Shown: positions 17,891 to 25,631 of the stretch, one piece after another
Numbering within the stretch: position 1 is the stretch's first letter
Layout: each line of letters opens with the position of its first letter
Assembly: GCA_965226825.1 (NCBI GenBank)
Contig: CBDDED010000003.1
Location: 682,001 to 746,000 of the forward strand
Direction of reading: 5' to 3'
Source: Io17-Chloro-G2 sp965226825
GTDB lineage: Bacteria; Chloroflexota; Dehalococcoidia; Lucifugimonadales; UBA3495
Length of the DNA: 64,000 nt
Position numbers and translations under genes: made by a program
The notes under the pieces: model-generated
The model's database searches: none
What the model was told of the DNA's origin: nothing
Seen by the model: the letters and a program-made list of their open reading frames with translations, nothing else

Positions 17891-18391
17891 ATGATAGATG
17901 TCCTTGACTGGATTTTGGTGGCAATTCGTTGGTTTCACGCCCTGGCCGCCATGGCCTGGGTGGGCGGCGGCGCTTTCTACCTGCTGGTTCTTCGCCCCGC
18001 TTCCCGCCGTTTATCCACCGGGAATCCCGATGCCGACCGCACGATAGCGGAAGAGTTCAAAGGTGTGGTCAACACGGCCATCGCCGTGCTGATTATAAGC
18101 GGGGTTGTGCTGTCTTTGAGCCGTTTGACATCGGACGCCGTAAGCCTGCCCTACATAGGAGTGTTGGCGGGCAAAATAACCCTGGCCATGTATATGTTTT
18201 ACATAATATGGTCCATGCAAAGACGGCGGGGACTTCGGGGCCAACGAGTGGATGAGCCGGCGGCGGAAGGATTCTGGCCTACCTGGCGCTCCCGTTTGAC
18301 CGGGACCACGTCAATCTTTGTGTGCGGCGTGGTGGTGTTTGGCTTGGCCGACGTGTTGGATGCGTTGTTTGAACGCGGGTTGATGGGTTAG
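17891..18391 (+). CDS. CopD-like four-helix membrane protein
   Basis: 166 residues with four predicted membrane helices: ILVAIRWFHALAAMAWVGGGAFYLLVL, IAVLIISGVVLSL, VLAGKITLAMYMFYIIW and IFVCGVVVFGLADVL. The HALAAMAWVGG block in helix 1 matches the CopD/DUF2269-type core, where conserved histidines may bind copper or haem. Placement after a TlpA-like lipoprotein supports a copper or cytochrome-related role, but this is inferred. ATG 17891 has no strong ribosome site. Size is close to stand-alone CopD-domain proteins. Confidence 0.72.
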   Translation: MIDVLDWILVAIRWFHALAAMAWVGGGAFYLLVLRPASRRLSTGNPDADRTIAEEFKGVVNTAIAVLIISGVVLSLSRLTSDAVSLPYIGVLAGKITLAMYMFYIIWSMQRRRGLRGQRVDEPAAEGFWPTWRSRLTGTTSIFVCGVVVFGLADVLDALFERGLMG

Positions 18392-18426
18392 AGACCTCTG
18401 GTATGCGGCCCGCCTAAGGAGAAAGT

Positions 18427-18615
18427 GTGAACAAAGAGCTGATGGAGATCATCGCCTGCCCCATGTGCAAGGGGGAATTGGAACTGCGGGTGGAGACCGA
18501 GGACGGGGAAGAGGTGATCACCGGGTCACTAATCTGCCACCAGTGCGATGAGACCTACCCGATCGAGGACGCTATCCCTAACCTGCTCCCGCCGAACATG
18601 CGGAGCTATACTTAG
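18427..18615 (+). CDS. Trm112-family small zinc protein
   Basis: 62 residues starting with GTG 18427 after AAGGAGAAA. The family pattern is plain: ELMEIIACPMCKGELEL, then LICHQCDETYPIEDAIPNLLP. The two CxxC pairs form a zinc-binding site. In eukaryotes Trm112 activates methyltransferases; bacterial members usually sit beside glycosyltransferase or lipid-A genes and their role is unclear. It lies 35 bases after the CopD-like gene in the same direction, so it is probably co-transcribed. Confidence 0.9.
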   Translation: MNKELMEIIACPMCKGELELRVETEDGEEVITGSLICHQCDETYPIEDAIPNLLPPNMRSYT

Positions 18616-18694
18616 GGATACTCTGAACGAGTAGCTGTGTTCCCCAGCCTTTGTATCCGGTTTGGGGTTGATTGGATTCTCACGCAGGCCGTTC

Positions 18695-20134
18695 TCAGGT
18701 GGTTTGCTGCTCCGCCTCGTATTCGCGGAGGCAGTTGACGATAATCTCGTTCATTTCGGGGAATTCGTTTGTGGCGAACCCTGCGACCCACTTTTCTAAC
18801 TTGGCGCGAGTTGTTCCGTCATCCCATCCAAGACCATAGTCGGCCAGATCCAGGATATAGTCAGCTTCTTGATGCAATATCATCCAGCTGTCAGATAACG
18901 AGACAGATCTTGGCCTGAACGATATCGGATGTTGCCGTACCGCTTCGAACAGCTTTTGCCTCAAGGGATTGTTAGCTTCGTCCCCGTTAGAAAGTGCGAG
19001 TTGTAGCCAAGGAAACCCGTTTTCGAATGTGAACTCGAAGAGCAACAAGGCGTTGGAACGGGGAGCCCAACCCATTCCCGTCTGCATTGCCTCATACCGG
19101 TCCCAATCTGTCGAGCGGAACCGGACGAAATTTGTAGTTTCCAGGTCTAGTTCCCACCCTCTCTGCCGTGCGACTGCTTCCTTGAGCCACTGCTTGGCCT
19201 CAGCCACCCAGTCAGGCCTATGGGCAATTATTTGATCTATTGCTTCCCAGTGTTCCAGATAGATTCTTCGGGCCAGCTGTGAAACGCTGGTCTCAGGCAT
19301 GATATTTCTCCTCAACGTGGTTGCGTACTGGCGCAGGAATGCGGCAACGTCCCCGTTCGCTGAATTGTCGTTGTTCTCAACTATCTTTTGGACGATTTCG
19401 AAAACCATGGAGTAGGTGAAGGGTGTCCAGTATCCCTTCTCTTCCTCACGGAAAGGGTGAGTGCCCCACGGCGTCAAAAAAACGTGGTACTTGGTGAAAG
19501 TCGGGTAGACAACCTCCAATGCTTTGCGGTAACGGGTGAGTTGCTCACTGTGTTCGATGGAAAATACCTTATTTTCGATGGCACACAGGACTTGCCTTGC
19601 TTCGTTGACGATCAGAATATCGAGGAATCCCTGTTGCCCATCTACCAAGTTTGGCCATTCCCGGGTCACTTCCGTCGGCGACCAATCGCCGGTGTCACCG
19701 GCCAGCGGTGCCCCGGCACGTAGGAGAAAGGGGCTAAGGAAACGGTCCCCAAGACCGTGACTTTGCGTTGGGTCCAGTAACCAGGCCAGTACATTGGAAT
19801 GGAATTCCTCCAAACCCCAGAGAGCTCGTCCTACTCCCAACCTCGCGTGACCAATGAAATCGAGGGCGTCAAACCCGGTACGGGTTTCTTGAACAAGTTC
19901 TTTCAGTCTGTACAGGCTCTCATCCGTCTCAAATTTGCTTAGGCCCGTTACTTGCTCCGCCCGTTCCGCAGCGAGCCCTTCCCCCAGCTGTTTCAAGTTG
20001 GGCAAGGCGTTTCGAAGGGCGGAAACCCGCGCGGCTTGGGTCGTGCCCATGAGGCTGTCGAGTCGTTCAAGAGCTGGGATTAAGTTTTCCAAATCCGGCA
20101 CCTGCCCCACTGTGTCCCCGAAGTGTGTTGGCAT
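18695..20134 (-). CDS. PD-(D/E)XK nuclease superfamily protein
   Basis: A 479-residue protein. The N-terminal third carries the PD-(D/E)XK_4 layout: WGLEEFHSNVLAWLLDPTQSHGLG, then DILIVNEARQVLCAIENKVFSIEHSEQLTRY, where Asp of DILI and the Glu-x-Lys of IENK are the expected catalytic residues. The C-terminal half has no recognisable domain. Stand-alone proteins of this type occur in defence islands and as orphans; no methylase, helicase or other defence gene is adjacent. The upstream side is bounded directly by MITE-1 copy D. The ATG at 20134 is plausible; no strong ribosome site is seen. Confidence 0.8.
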   Translation of the reverse strand: MPTHFGDTVGQVPDLENLIPALERLDSLMGTTQAARVSALRNALPNLKQLGEGLAAERAEQVTGLSKFETDESLYRLKELVQETRTGFDALDFIGHARLGVGRALWGLEEFHSNVLAWLLDPTQSHGLGDRFLSPFLLRAGAPLAGDTGDWSPTEVTREWPNLVDGQQGFLDILIVNEARQVLCAIENKVFSIEHSEQLTRYRKALEVVYPTFTKYHVFLTPWGTHPFREEEKGYWTPFTYSMVFEIVQKIVENNDNSANGDVAAFLRQYATTLRRNIMPETSVSQLARRIYLEHWEAIDQIIAHRPDWVAEAKQWLKEAVARQRGWELDLETTNFVRFRSTDWDRYEAMQTGMGWAPRSNALLLFEFTFENGFPWLQLALSNGDEANNPLRQKLFEAVRQHPISFRPRSVSLSDSWMILHQEADYILDLADYGLGWDDGTTRAKLEKWVAGFATNEFPEMNEIIVNCLREYEAEQQTT

Positions 20135-20192
20135 GTACCCCCTCGGCTAAGTTTACCCGGTTTCCGCCCAGGGTTTTCCAATTAGCAATAAC

Positions 20193-20456
20193 TCCCTGGT
20201 CACTCTTGCCGCATGGGAATCCAGAGCCCTGATCACACGCCAAGACGGTCATGCCCACTAGGGGAGTCAGGTGGACAGGCCAAGATCCCACCCGGTCTCT
20301 TCCTGCAGACCCGCATCAAGTTGGATGGGAGAAAGGGCTCTGGATTCCCGCTGCGGCGAGAATGACGGGGCGGGGGACGGAAGGGCTGTGGATTCCCGCT
20401 GCGGCTAGGATGACGGGAGTAGGGGGCAAAATGGCCTCTGGATTACCGCTGCGGGA
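20193..20456. repeat. MITE-1 copy D plus two extra right-end half copies
   Basis: The core runs from ~20193 (CTCTTGCCGC then GGGAATCCAGAGCCC) to 20370 (GGGCTCTGGATTCCCGCTG then GAATGACGGGG). Two more copies of the right end follow in the same orientation at 20383-20417 and, degenerate, at 20431-20455. From 20457 to 20779 I see no gene. Confidence 0.78.
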
Positions 20457-20779
20457 GACCTTTGCATAACCATGGATTAAAGCGGGATTGGGGGTCCATC
20501 CTAGATCAAACTTAAGCAGTTTTTGATAGACATTGGCGGTTACGCAAGGGTATCCTGCGGAGAGAATGACGATGGGTCACAATCGGAAGGCTCCGGGCTT
20601 CCACCAAAGCAAACCTCTCTGCGGGGTCCTAACTCTGGAGGGACAGATCTAGCGAGTGGTTCCATGACCTGCGGGTATGGCCCCGCGGGATGATGAAATC
20701 CCGCCGGGCCCGGTAAAATCGGGTGTTGTTTATCAGGTAGGCCCTGGCGCATGTCCGGGTCAGGGTGCCCAAGCGTTCG

Positions 20780-21319
20780 CTATTTTCCGTCTCCGGTAAG
20801 GACGCCTACCACAATGGGGGCCAATTCTTCGGCCCTCTGCCGAAGCTGCTCACGGGTGAGGTTCTCGATAGGGTGTTGGGTAAAGATGGTTGGATAATCT
20901 GCGGCGCCCCACATCTTGGCCATCCCCTCCGCCGTGGGAATGAACCGGTCGGTGCAGATGGTCGCCGATGGGATGCCTGCGTTTTCCACGTGGATTCCGT
21001 CGTGCACACTGCACGCGCTGCAGGACCCTCAATCGCCAATGGCCACAATCACTGAATCGCAATCACGGGCCAACTCTTGAATTGCCTTGGGGTCTGCCGG
21101 GCGGGAAGCGCTGGGCTTGCGGTGCCACTTGACGTCGCTGATCTCATATCGAGTGCGCAGGACGTCGACCAACTCCTCCAACAGAACATCCGCGTTGCGT
21201 TTGCTGTCGTCAATGATGCCCAGCCGCGTCCCCGCCATGGATGGCAGCCGGGGCGCGCCGTCGAAGGGCGCCACGATTGCCTGGGTTGTTGGGTTGACCA
21301 GGACGTGTTCTTGGGCCAT
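20780..21319 (-). CDS. UGSC-family selenoprotein with in-frame UGA (Sec97)
   Basis: One gene interrupted by a single in-frame TGA at 21029-21031. The 96 residues before it end DSVIVAIGD; the frame then continues unshifted as GSCSACSVHDGIHVENAG and on to the TAA-type end at 20780, giving 179 residues with the motif U-G-S-C. This is the hallmark of the UGSC family (seleno)proteins, whose non-selenium relatives have Cys at the same place. The start of the protein (VLVNPTTQAIV, MAGTRLGIIDDSKRNAD) and the post-UGA part (GIPSATICTDRF, then YPTIFTQHPIENLTREQL) both belong to that family. ATG 21319 has GGGGGAAG upstream and lies 11 bases after the preceding gene. The UGSC pair suggests redox chemistry; the substrate is unknown. 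Automated callers will split or discard it. Confidence 0.88.
21001..21015 (-). promoter_or_regulatory. SECIS-like hairpin after the UGA codon
   Basis: On the coding strand, CGTGCA (nt +14 to +19 after UGA), loop GTG (+20 to +22), TGCACG (+23 to +28). A perfect 6-bp stem with an apical loop starting in G, about 20 nt from UGA, meets the known requirements for a bacterial SelB-binding SECIS element. Confidence 0.72.
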
Positions 21320-21330
21320 GATTCTTCCCC

Positions 21331-22389
21331 CTATCTGATCTCTTTGGTGACCGCTGTGGATGCCACCTTTGGACCCCAGCTTGGGATAACCGAGGACATG
21401 TTGGACTCCTCGCCGCCGGCGAAGATCAACAGAATGTCATCGGGCTCGGGAACCAACGAAACGTAGGTTTCCTCATCGCCGCTTTCCGGGACTCCGGGAA
21501 GCACCTGGGCAAGTTTAAGGTCGGCCACCGAACGCTTGATTCTGGCGTGCAAATACCCCTTAACCTGGACTTTGGACCAATCCGCCCACAGGGAACTGGC
21601 CCCGGCGATGGTAACCGCCACCTGGCCTTGTCTTAGACGCGCTGCCGGATCTCCCACCGAGCCAGAGGTGGACATGCTTGTTCCCAAAGAAGAAGCTGCG
21701 TCGGCGATGGCGTGCAGAATCGCCTCCGGGTAACCGGTGGCCCGCACTTGCCGGGGGCTTTCGGACGCGAAGACGGTTACTGTGCTCTGGTCCGGGGAAA
21801 ACCCGCGCTCGACGTGCAGCGGGGTCCAATGGGTCTGGGTGTCGGCCTCGGCAATACAGTAGGAAAATTTTCCGGGATGCCCGATAACGCTACGGTCGAA
21901 CAGGCCGGGAACTGCGGCACAGGCATTCATTAATATCAGGCGAATGGACCGCCCGATAGTGGCATTGGCCCGGTTTCCCGGCCCGAAGAGGTTGTTGCGG
22001 GAGTTGATGTTGAGTTGTCCCGCAACGGGACCGTTGACAATCACCAGTACCGCCGCTCCTCCCATGCTGGAAGAGGGCCCGACCAGGTTGAATACCGGGT
22101 CCAGCATCGCCTCGGTGGCCGCTAGAACCACCGGCAAGTGCTCGGGTAGGCAACCGGCCATGACTGCGTTGGCGGCCACCTTCTCGGCGGTTATCTCCCG
22201 GCGCCGTTCCCGTAATTCACCAACAACTTCGCCGGCCTGCCGCCCGGCCCGCTGCAAAAATTCGGCGACCCGTTCTCGGGTTGGCGGCACCACCGGCAGC
22301 CCGTCGGTCCATCCCAGTTCATAGCACTTTTCAATGGCTTCCAGGGAGTCGTGCCAACTAACGGTGGTGGTTTCACCAAAATCGGGCAA
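21331..22389 (-). CDS. Conserved uncharacterised protein paired with the UGSC selenoprotein
   Basis: 352 residues, cytoplasmic, no signal or membrane segment. I know the sequence style (YELGWTDGLPVVPPT near the start; VAANAVMAGCLPEHLPVV; VIVNGPVAGQLNINS; FGPGNRANATIGRSIRLI; HPGKFSYCIAE) from uncharacterised proteins that accompany UGSC-type genes, but no function. Many invariant-looking Gly, Asn and Cys residues suggest an enzyme. Start is TTG 22389 with AAGGAG seven bases upstream. It ends 11 bases before the selenoprotein start, so the two are one operon and may form a complex or act on the same substrate. Confidence 0.75.
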   Translation of the reverse strand: MPDFGETTTVSWHDSLEAIEKCYELGWTDGLPVVPPTRERVAEFLQRAGRQAGEVVGELRERRREITAEKVAANAVMAGCLPEHLPVVLAATEAMLDPVFNLVGPSSSMGGAAVLVIVNGPVAGQLNINSRNNLFGPGNRANATIGRSIRLILMNACAAVPGLFDRSVIGHPGKFSYCIAEADTQTHWTPLHVERGFSPDQSTVTVFASESPRQVRATGYPEAILHAIADAASSLGTSMSTSGSVGDPAARLRQGQVAVTIAGASSLWADWSKVQVKGYLHARIKRSVADLKLAQVLPGVPESGDEETYVSLVPEPDDILLIFAGGEESNMSSVIPSWGPKVASTAVTKEIR

Positions 22390-22557
22390 CTGGTGACTCC
22401 TTCAGGCATTGACTAGAAGTTGAATGGCTCGGCAGGGGATTCCACGTGGCACTTCATTAGGTTCTCGTTTTCCCACGGAGAAATCCCGTGGTTCGGGAGC
22501 CGAGCCACGGAGGCCCGACGACAGATTACATAATCGTTTTGTTAAAGGAATCCGGCC

Positions 22558-22602
22558 TGAAAAAACCCGGGGCCTGCGGCTCAACGCGCCGTAAGCCCCG
22601 GG
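22558..22602 (-). terminator. Rho-independent terminator of the Rieske dioxygenase operon
   Basis: On the minus strand GCCCCGGG...CCCGGGGC (arms 22595-22602 and 22566-22573) is followed by TTTTTT. It lies just after the last gene of the dioxygenase unit and separates it from the UGSC operon, which reads the same way. Confidence 0.82.
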
Positions 22603-22634
22603 CAATTGGATTCGTCAGATCGTCGAAGGTGTAG

Positions 22635-22976
22635 TCAGGCGGCACCGGACGTTTGGGGCCGGACCCAAGCATCGGTGCCTTTCATCCGGAAATGGATCGC
22701 TATGTTGTGCCAGAACATCACCGGATCCATTTCCAATACCTCGCCGGTGTTGGCCCTGGCCATGATCAGATACCCCCACGAGGCCGGATCACGCCGGCTG
22801 TCGGACACCTGCATCTCTTCCCAACCTGATTCCATGCTCAGCAGGTCATTCAGGAAGGCTCTAAGAGCCTTTTCGTCGCCAACAATCGCCCGGCGGACGG
22901 TGTTATTGTCATCGTCGATGAAAACGATGGCGTTTTCCGTATCTCCCGTGGACCTCCATTCTGCGCGTAGTTCCAT
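22635..22976 (-). CDS. Small unknown protein of the dioxygenase operon (113 aa)
   Basis: No family recognised. It begins MELRAEWRSTGDTENAIVFIDDDNN and contains SWGYLIMARANTGEVLEMDP. No cysteines, membrane segment or signal are seen. It starts 5 bases after the dioxygenase beta subunit and is followed by the operon terminator, so co-expression with the oxygenase is nearly certain. It might be an accessory or assembly factor, but this is only positional inference. Confidence 0.75.
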   Translation of the reverse strand: MELRAEWRSTGDTENAIVFIDDDNNTVRRAIVGDEKALRAFLNDLLSMESGWEEMQVSDSRRDPASWGYLIMARANTGEVLEMDPVMFWHNIAIHFRMKGTDAWVRPQTSGAA

Positions 22977-22981
22977 AATCG

Positions 22982-23527
22982 TTAAAAGAACGTGACGATG
23001 TTTTTAGCTAGCAGGACGTTCTGGTCCAGCAGGATTGTTCGTTTGGCGACCTTCCATCCGGTGTCGGGGTCCCGCCGCAGGATGTCGTCCCGCTTGCCTA
23101 CGAACATGTTCACTTCATCGTGGAGGCGGTTGCTCCACACGAAGAAGCGGCTTCTCACATGGACCTCGTCCCCTTGAACGTCCACGACCTGCACGTTGGA
23201 AATAATGTGGCGGACGCGAGACGGCGGCTCTTCAGCCCAGTGGACCCCGGTATTGATTTGCCGGACCCGTCCTTCCAGGGTCCTTTTGCCCTCGTCGAAC
23301 CAGGAGATTTCCGATGTAGCATCGCTGTTTTCCATGTGCCACTCGCCGAACTTGAAGTTACGCCGGATCGGCATGTGGTAATGGATGTCGTCGGCCATCA
23401 AATTGACCCACTCGGTATACCGGCGCTCGTCGATCAGCTCCGCTTCCATGTACAGGAACTGCTCGATTTCGCGCTCCAGAAGCAGTCTCTCCAAGGTTTG
23501 CTGCATATTATCAGAACTAATTGCCAT
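22982..23527 (-). CDS. Aromatic-ring-hydroxylating dioxygenase, beta subunit
   Basis: A 181-residue NTF2-like small subunit that packs against Rieske alpha subunits and has a structural role. Family features are LEREIEQFLYMEAELIDERRYTEWVNLMADDIHYHMPIRR at the N-terminus and DPDTGWKVAKRTILLDQNVLLAKNI at the end. The ATG at 23527 is normal. Only 5 bases separate it from the next small gene; 103 bases separate it from the small gene before it. It works with the alpha subunit at 23.9-25.3 kb to dihydroxylate an aromatic or related compound. Confidence 0.92.
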   Translation of the reverse strand: MAISSDNMQQTLERLLLEREIEQFLYMEAELIDERRYTEWVNLMADDIHYHMPIRRNFKFGEWHMENSDATSEISWFDEGKRTLEGRVRQINTGVHWAEEPPSRVRHIISNVQVVDVQGDEVHVRSRFFVWSNRLHDEVNMFVGKRDDILRRDPDTGWKVAKRTILLDQNVLLAKNIVTFF

Positions 23528-23630
23528 GGTGGAAGCTCCTACCCATAGTAGGTGAGATGATGGCGTCCCGACTCGCCAACGGCGGACCCGGGACGCGGTG
23601 GATACTGGTTTCAGACGTTTTTGAGATCCC

Positions 23631-23882
23631 TCAGACCAACGACTCCACGTCTACGAAGAAGACCATGTCGTCTACCCCGATCTGGGAGGGGTCCTCGGGG
23701 TTCTCGAGGTATTTGATCAGGAGCCAAGCCCCGTCCTTCGGGTTCCCGGTAATCTCCGCAATCGCTCCATTGGTCAGCTTGACCTTCCGCCCCACCGGGA
23801 GATCCCGGAACGTGTAGGCGGAGTCAGTGGCCTCCAACTCTCCAGGGTTATCGGTGTTGCCGGTACTGCCATATTGAACCAT
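23631..23882 (-). CDS. Small unknown protein between dioxygenase alpha and beta (83 aa)
   Basis: No family recognised. It contains YTFRDLPVGRKVKLTNGAIAEITGNPKDGAWLLIKYLE and ends MVFFVDVESLV, resembling a small beta-rich (SH3-like) protein. It starts 42 bases after the alpha subunit and precedes beta by 103 bases, all on one strand. It is not a Rieske ferredoxin: there are no Cys-His pairs. The function is unknown; an oxygenase-specific accessory protein is one possibility. Confidence 0.75.
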   Translation of the reverse strand: MVQYGSTGNTDNPGELEATDSAYTFRDLPVGRKVKLTNGAIAEITGNPKDGAWLLIKYLENPEDPSQIGVDDMVFFVDVESLV

Positions 23883-23924
23883 GGGAAACTCCTGAAAACT
23901 ACCTCTGCTGCGTCCTTCCGGGAC

Positions 23925-25316
23925 TTACTTGTTGTGCAGGTTTTCACCCTTGTACACGGGATAAAGGTCGTCCCAACTTCCGGCCTCCATGAAGTCCAAC
24001 CACCGGCTGAAACGGGCACGCTGGGCCTCTTCAGACTTGTTTTGGCTGATGGTAAATCCGGGCAAACGCGGGTCCGTCCAACCCCGGTGGATGGCGCTTT
24101 CGAAGTTATAGGGCAGCGTCCTGGCGATGGTGCCCTGGCTGGCCGGGTAGACGTAGTTCCAGTTCTCCATGTCGTCGGACTCAGTCATGCCAACCGGGCC
24201 GTTGTAGCGCATGACGTAGTGCCGTTGGGCGTCCTTAACTTCCTGGGGAGCGTTCTTGTCAACCGGGAACAACCGGAAGGACTCGGTCGAGCCGACGCCA
24301 TTGGGATGCCAGGGCCGGATCCTCCAGAAATCGAACACCACGTTGGGCCAGACGCAGAAGTGGCCGCCGCCATGTCCCCTTCCGGGCATGATGACGTCCT
24401 TGTACTTTTCGGCCTTCTTGTCGCGCATCGCCCGGTAGTAGTCGTCGACTCCAGGCTCCATCCAGGTGTTGACATACTCGGGCACACCGGGCTGTTCGTA
24501 GAAGGTGTACCCGCCGCCATGTCCCAACTGATGGTTGCCGACCACCCAACTCTTGGACGGGAAGGGAGCCCGCACCGGGGCGCGGTTGCCAACGCCGTCG
24601 TCGCCCTGGGGGCCGATTGCTGCGGCGTTGACCGAACGGTGGGTCATTGCGGCGTGGGCCGGGTCGGTGGAAGAGGTGAAGCCAGGCACCTTCCAGTTGG
24701 TGGGAATACGCCACTTGATGATGGGCTTGAACACCTGCATTCCGTTGTCTTCACCGTCGCTGCTCTGCATGCAATGGCGAATACTGGGAGCATAGGCGCC
24801 CACGTAGTCTTCAAAAGAAGGAGCCTTCTTGTCCCAGGTAGCCCAGATGGACCCGTAGTAGTTGCAAACGGTGGCTTCATGGAGGCCCCATTTGCTCTTG
24901 TCCAACTGCTCCCCGTTGTAGGACTCCTTGTAATAGGCCACCCCTACGAGGCGGCCGTCGGTGTCGTAACTCCAACCGTGGAATGGGCAGGTAAAAACCA
25001 GGGTGTTGCCCTCGTCATACCGGCACACCTTCTCCCCGCGGTGCATGCAGGTGTTGAGGAAGACGTGGATCTGCTTGTTCTTGCGGTCCCGACTGATAAT
25101 GACTTCCTCTGCTCCCATTCGAGAGACAATGAAATCACCGGGTTCCGGCACCATGCTTTCGTGGCCGACGAACAGCCAACACCGGGCGAAGATCTGCTCC
25201 ATTTCCTGTTGGTAGATCTCATCGTTGACGTAGATTTCCCGATTTACGATCCCTTTGTCAAGGTCAACCATTGATCGGAGGGACCGGTCCCCTATCGAGC
25301 GGAGTATGTTGACCAT
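23925..25316 (-). CDS. Aromatic-ring-hydroxylating dioxygenase, Rieske alpha subunit
   Basis: Catalytic subunit, 463 residues. The Rieske 2Fe-2S site is CMHRGEKVC... with CPFHGWSYD (C-x-H ... C-x2-H, residues ~90-115). The mononuclear iron site is DPAHAAMTH (D-x2-H-x4-H, ~225-235); the third carboxylate lies further on and I did not fix it. ATG 25316 follows GGAGGATTACT, a good ribosome site. It is the first gene of a four-gene unit: alpha, unknown 83 aa, beta, unknown 113 aa, terminator. No reductase or Rieske ferredoxin is encoded nearby, so electrons must come from elsewhere, perhaps the ferredoxin at 4.2 kb. The substrate is unknown. Confidence 0.94.
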   Translation of the reverse strand: MVNILRSIGDRSLRSMVDLDKGIVNREIYVNDEIYQQEMEQIFARCWLFVGHESMVPEPGDFIVSRMGAEEVIISRDRKNKQIHVFLNTCMHRGEKVCRYDEGNTLVFTCPFHGWSYDTDGRLVGVAYYKESYNGEQLDKSKWGLHEATVCNYYGSIWATWDKKAPSFEDYVGAYAPSIRHCMQSSDGEDNGMQVFKPIIKWRIPTNWKVPGFTSSTDPAHAAMTHRSVNAAAIGPQGDDGVGNRAPVRAPFPSKSWVVGNHQLGHGGGYTFYEQPGVPEYVNTWMEPGVDDYYRAMRDKKAEKYKDVIMPGRGHGGGHFCVWPNVVFDFWRIRPWHPNGVGSTESFRLFPVDKNAPQEVKDAQRHYVMRYNGPVGMTESDDMENWNYVYPASQGTIARTLPYNFESAIHRGWTDPRLPGFTISQNKSEEAQRARFSRWLDFMEAGSWDDLYPVYKGENLHNK

Positions 25317-25631
25317 AGTAATCCTCCTGTTTCCTTACTTTGGGTTACACACCGAACGGAGCGTGCAAAAGCCTAATGCCACACAGATGGGGCCAAGCTA
25401 TGTCCGGAATCCACACCTCCCTCCAACCCCCGGATTTAGCGTGCGTTCGGGTTTGTTGGGCGGCCACACCGTGATGTAACACTTTGATACCACAATTGCC
25501 CGATATTCGCAATGACTTAATGGACATTTGAGTTTGAATCACCGGGCCAGGCCGGGTTCCAATGAGACTCAAAGGGCTTCCCGGTTGACTGACCCGGTTT
25601 TGCCACCGGCGCAACCTGCCACTGGCGCAAC
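25317..25631. other. Gene-free stretch upstream of the dioxygenase operon
   Basis: I see no coding frame with family similarity here. It should carry the dioxygenase operon promoter on the minus strand, but no clear -35/-10 pair stands out. There is a short direct repeat, CCACCGGCGCAACCTGCCA / CCACTGGCGCAACCTACAA, near 25603-25636. Confidence 0.5.

Noticed and set aside
23874..25274. Long plus-strand open frame of 466 codons
   Set aside because: Antisense to the Rieske alpha subunit, with no family similarity. It is a by-product of GC-rich codon use.
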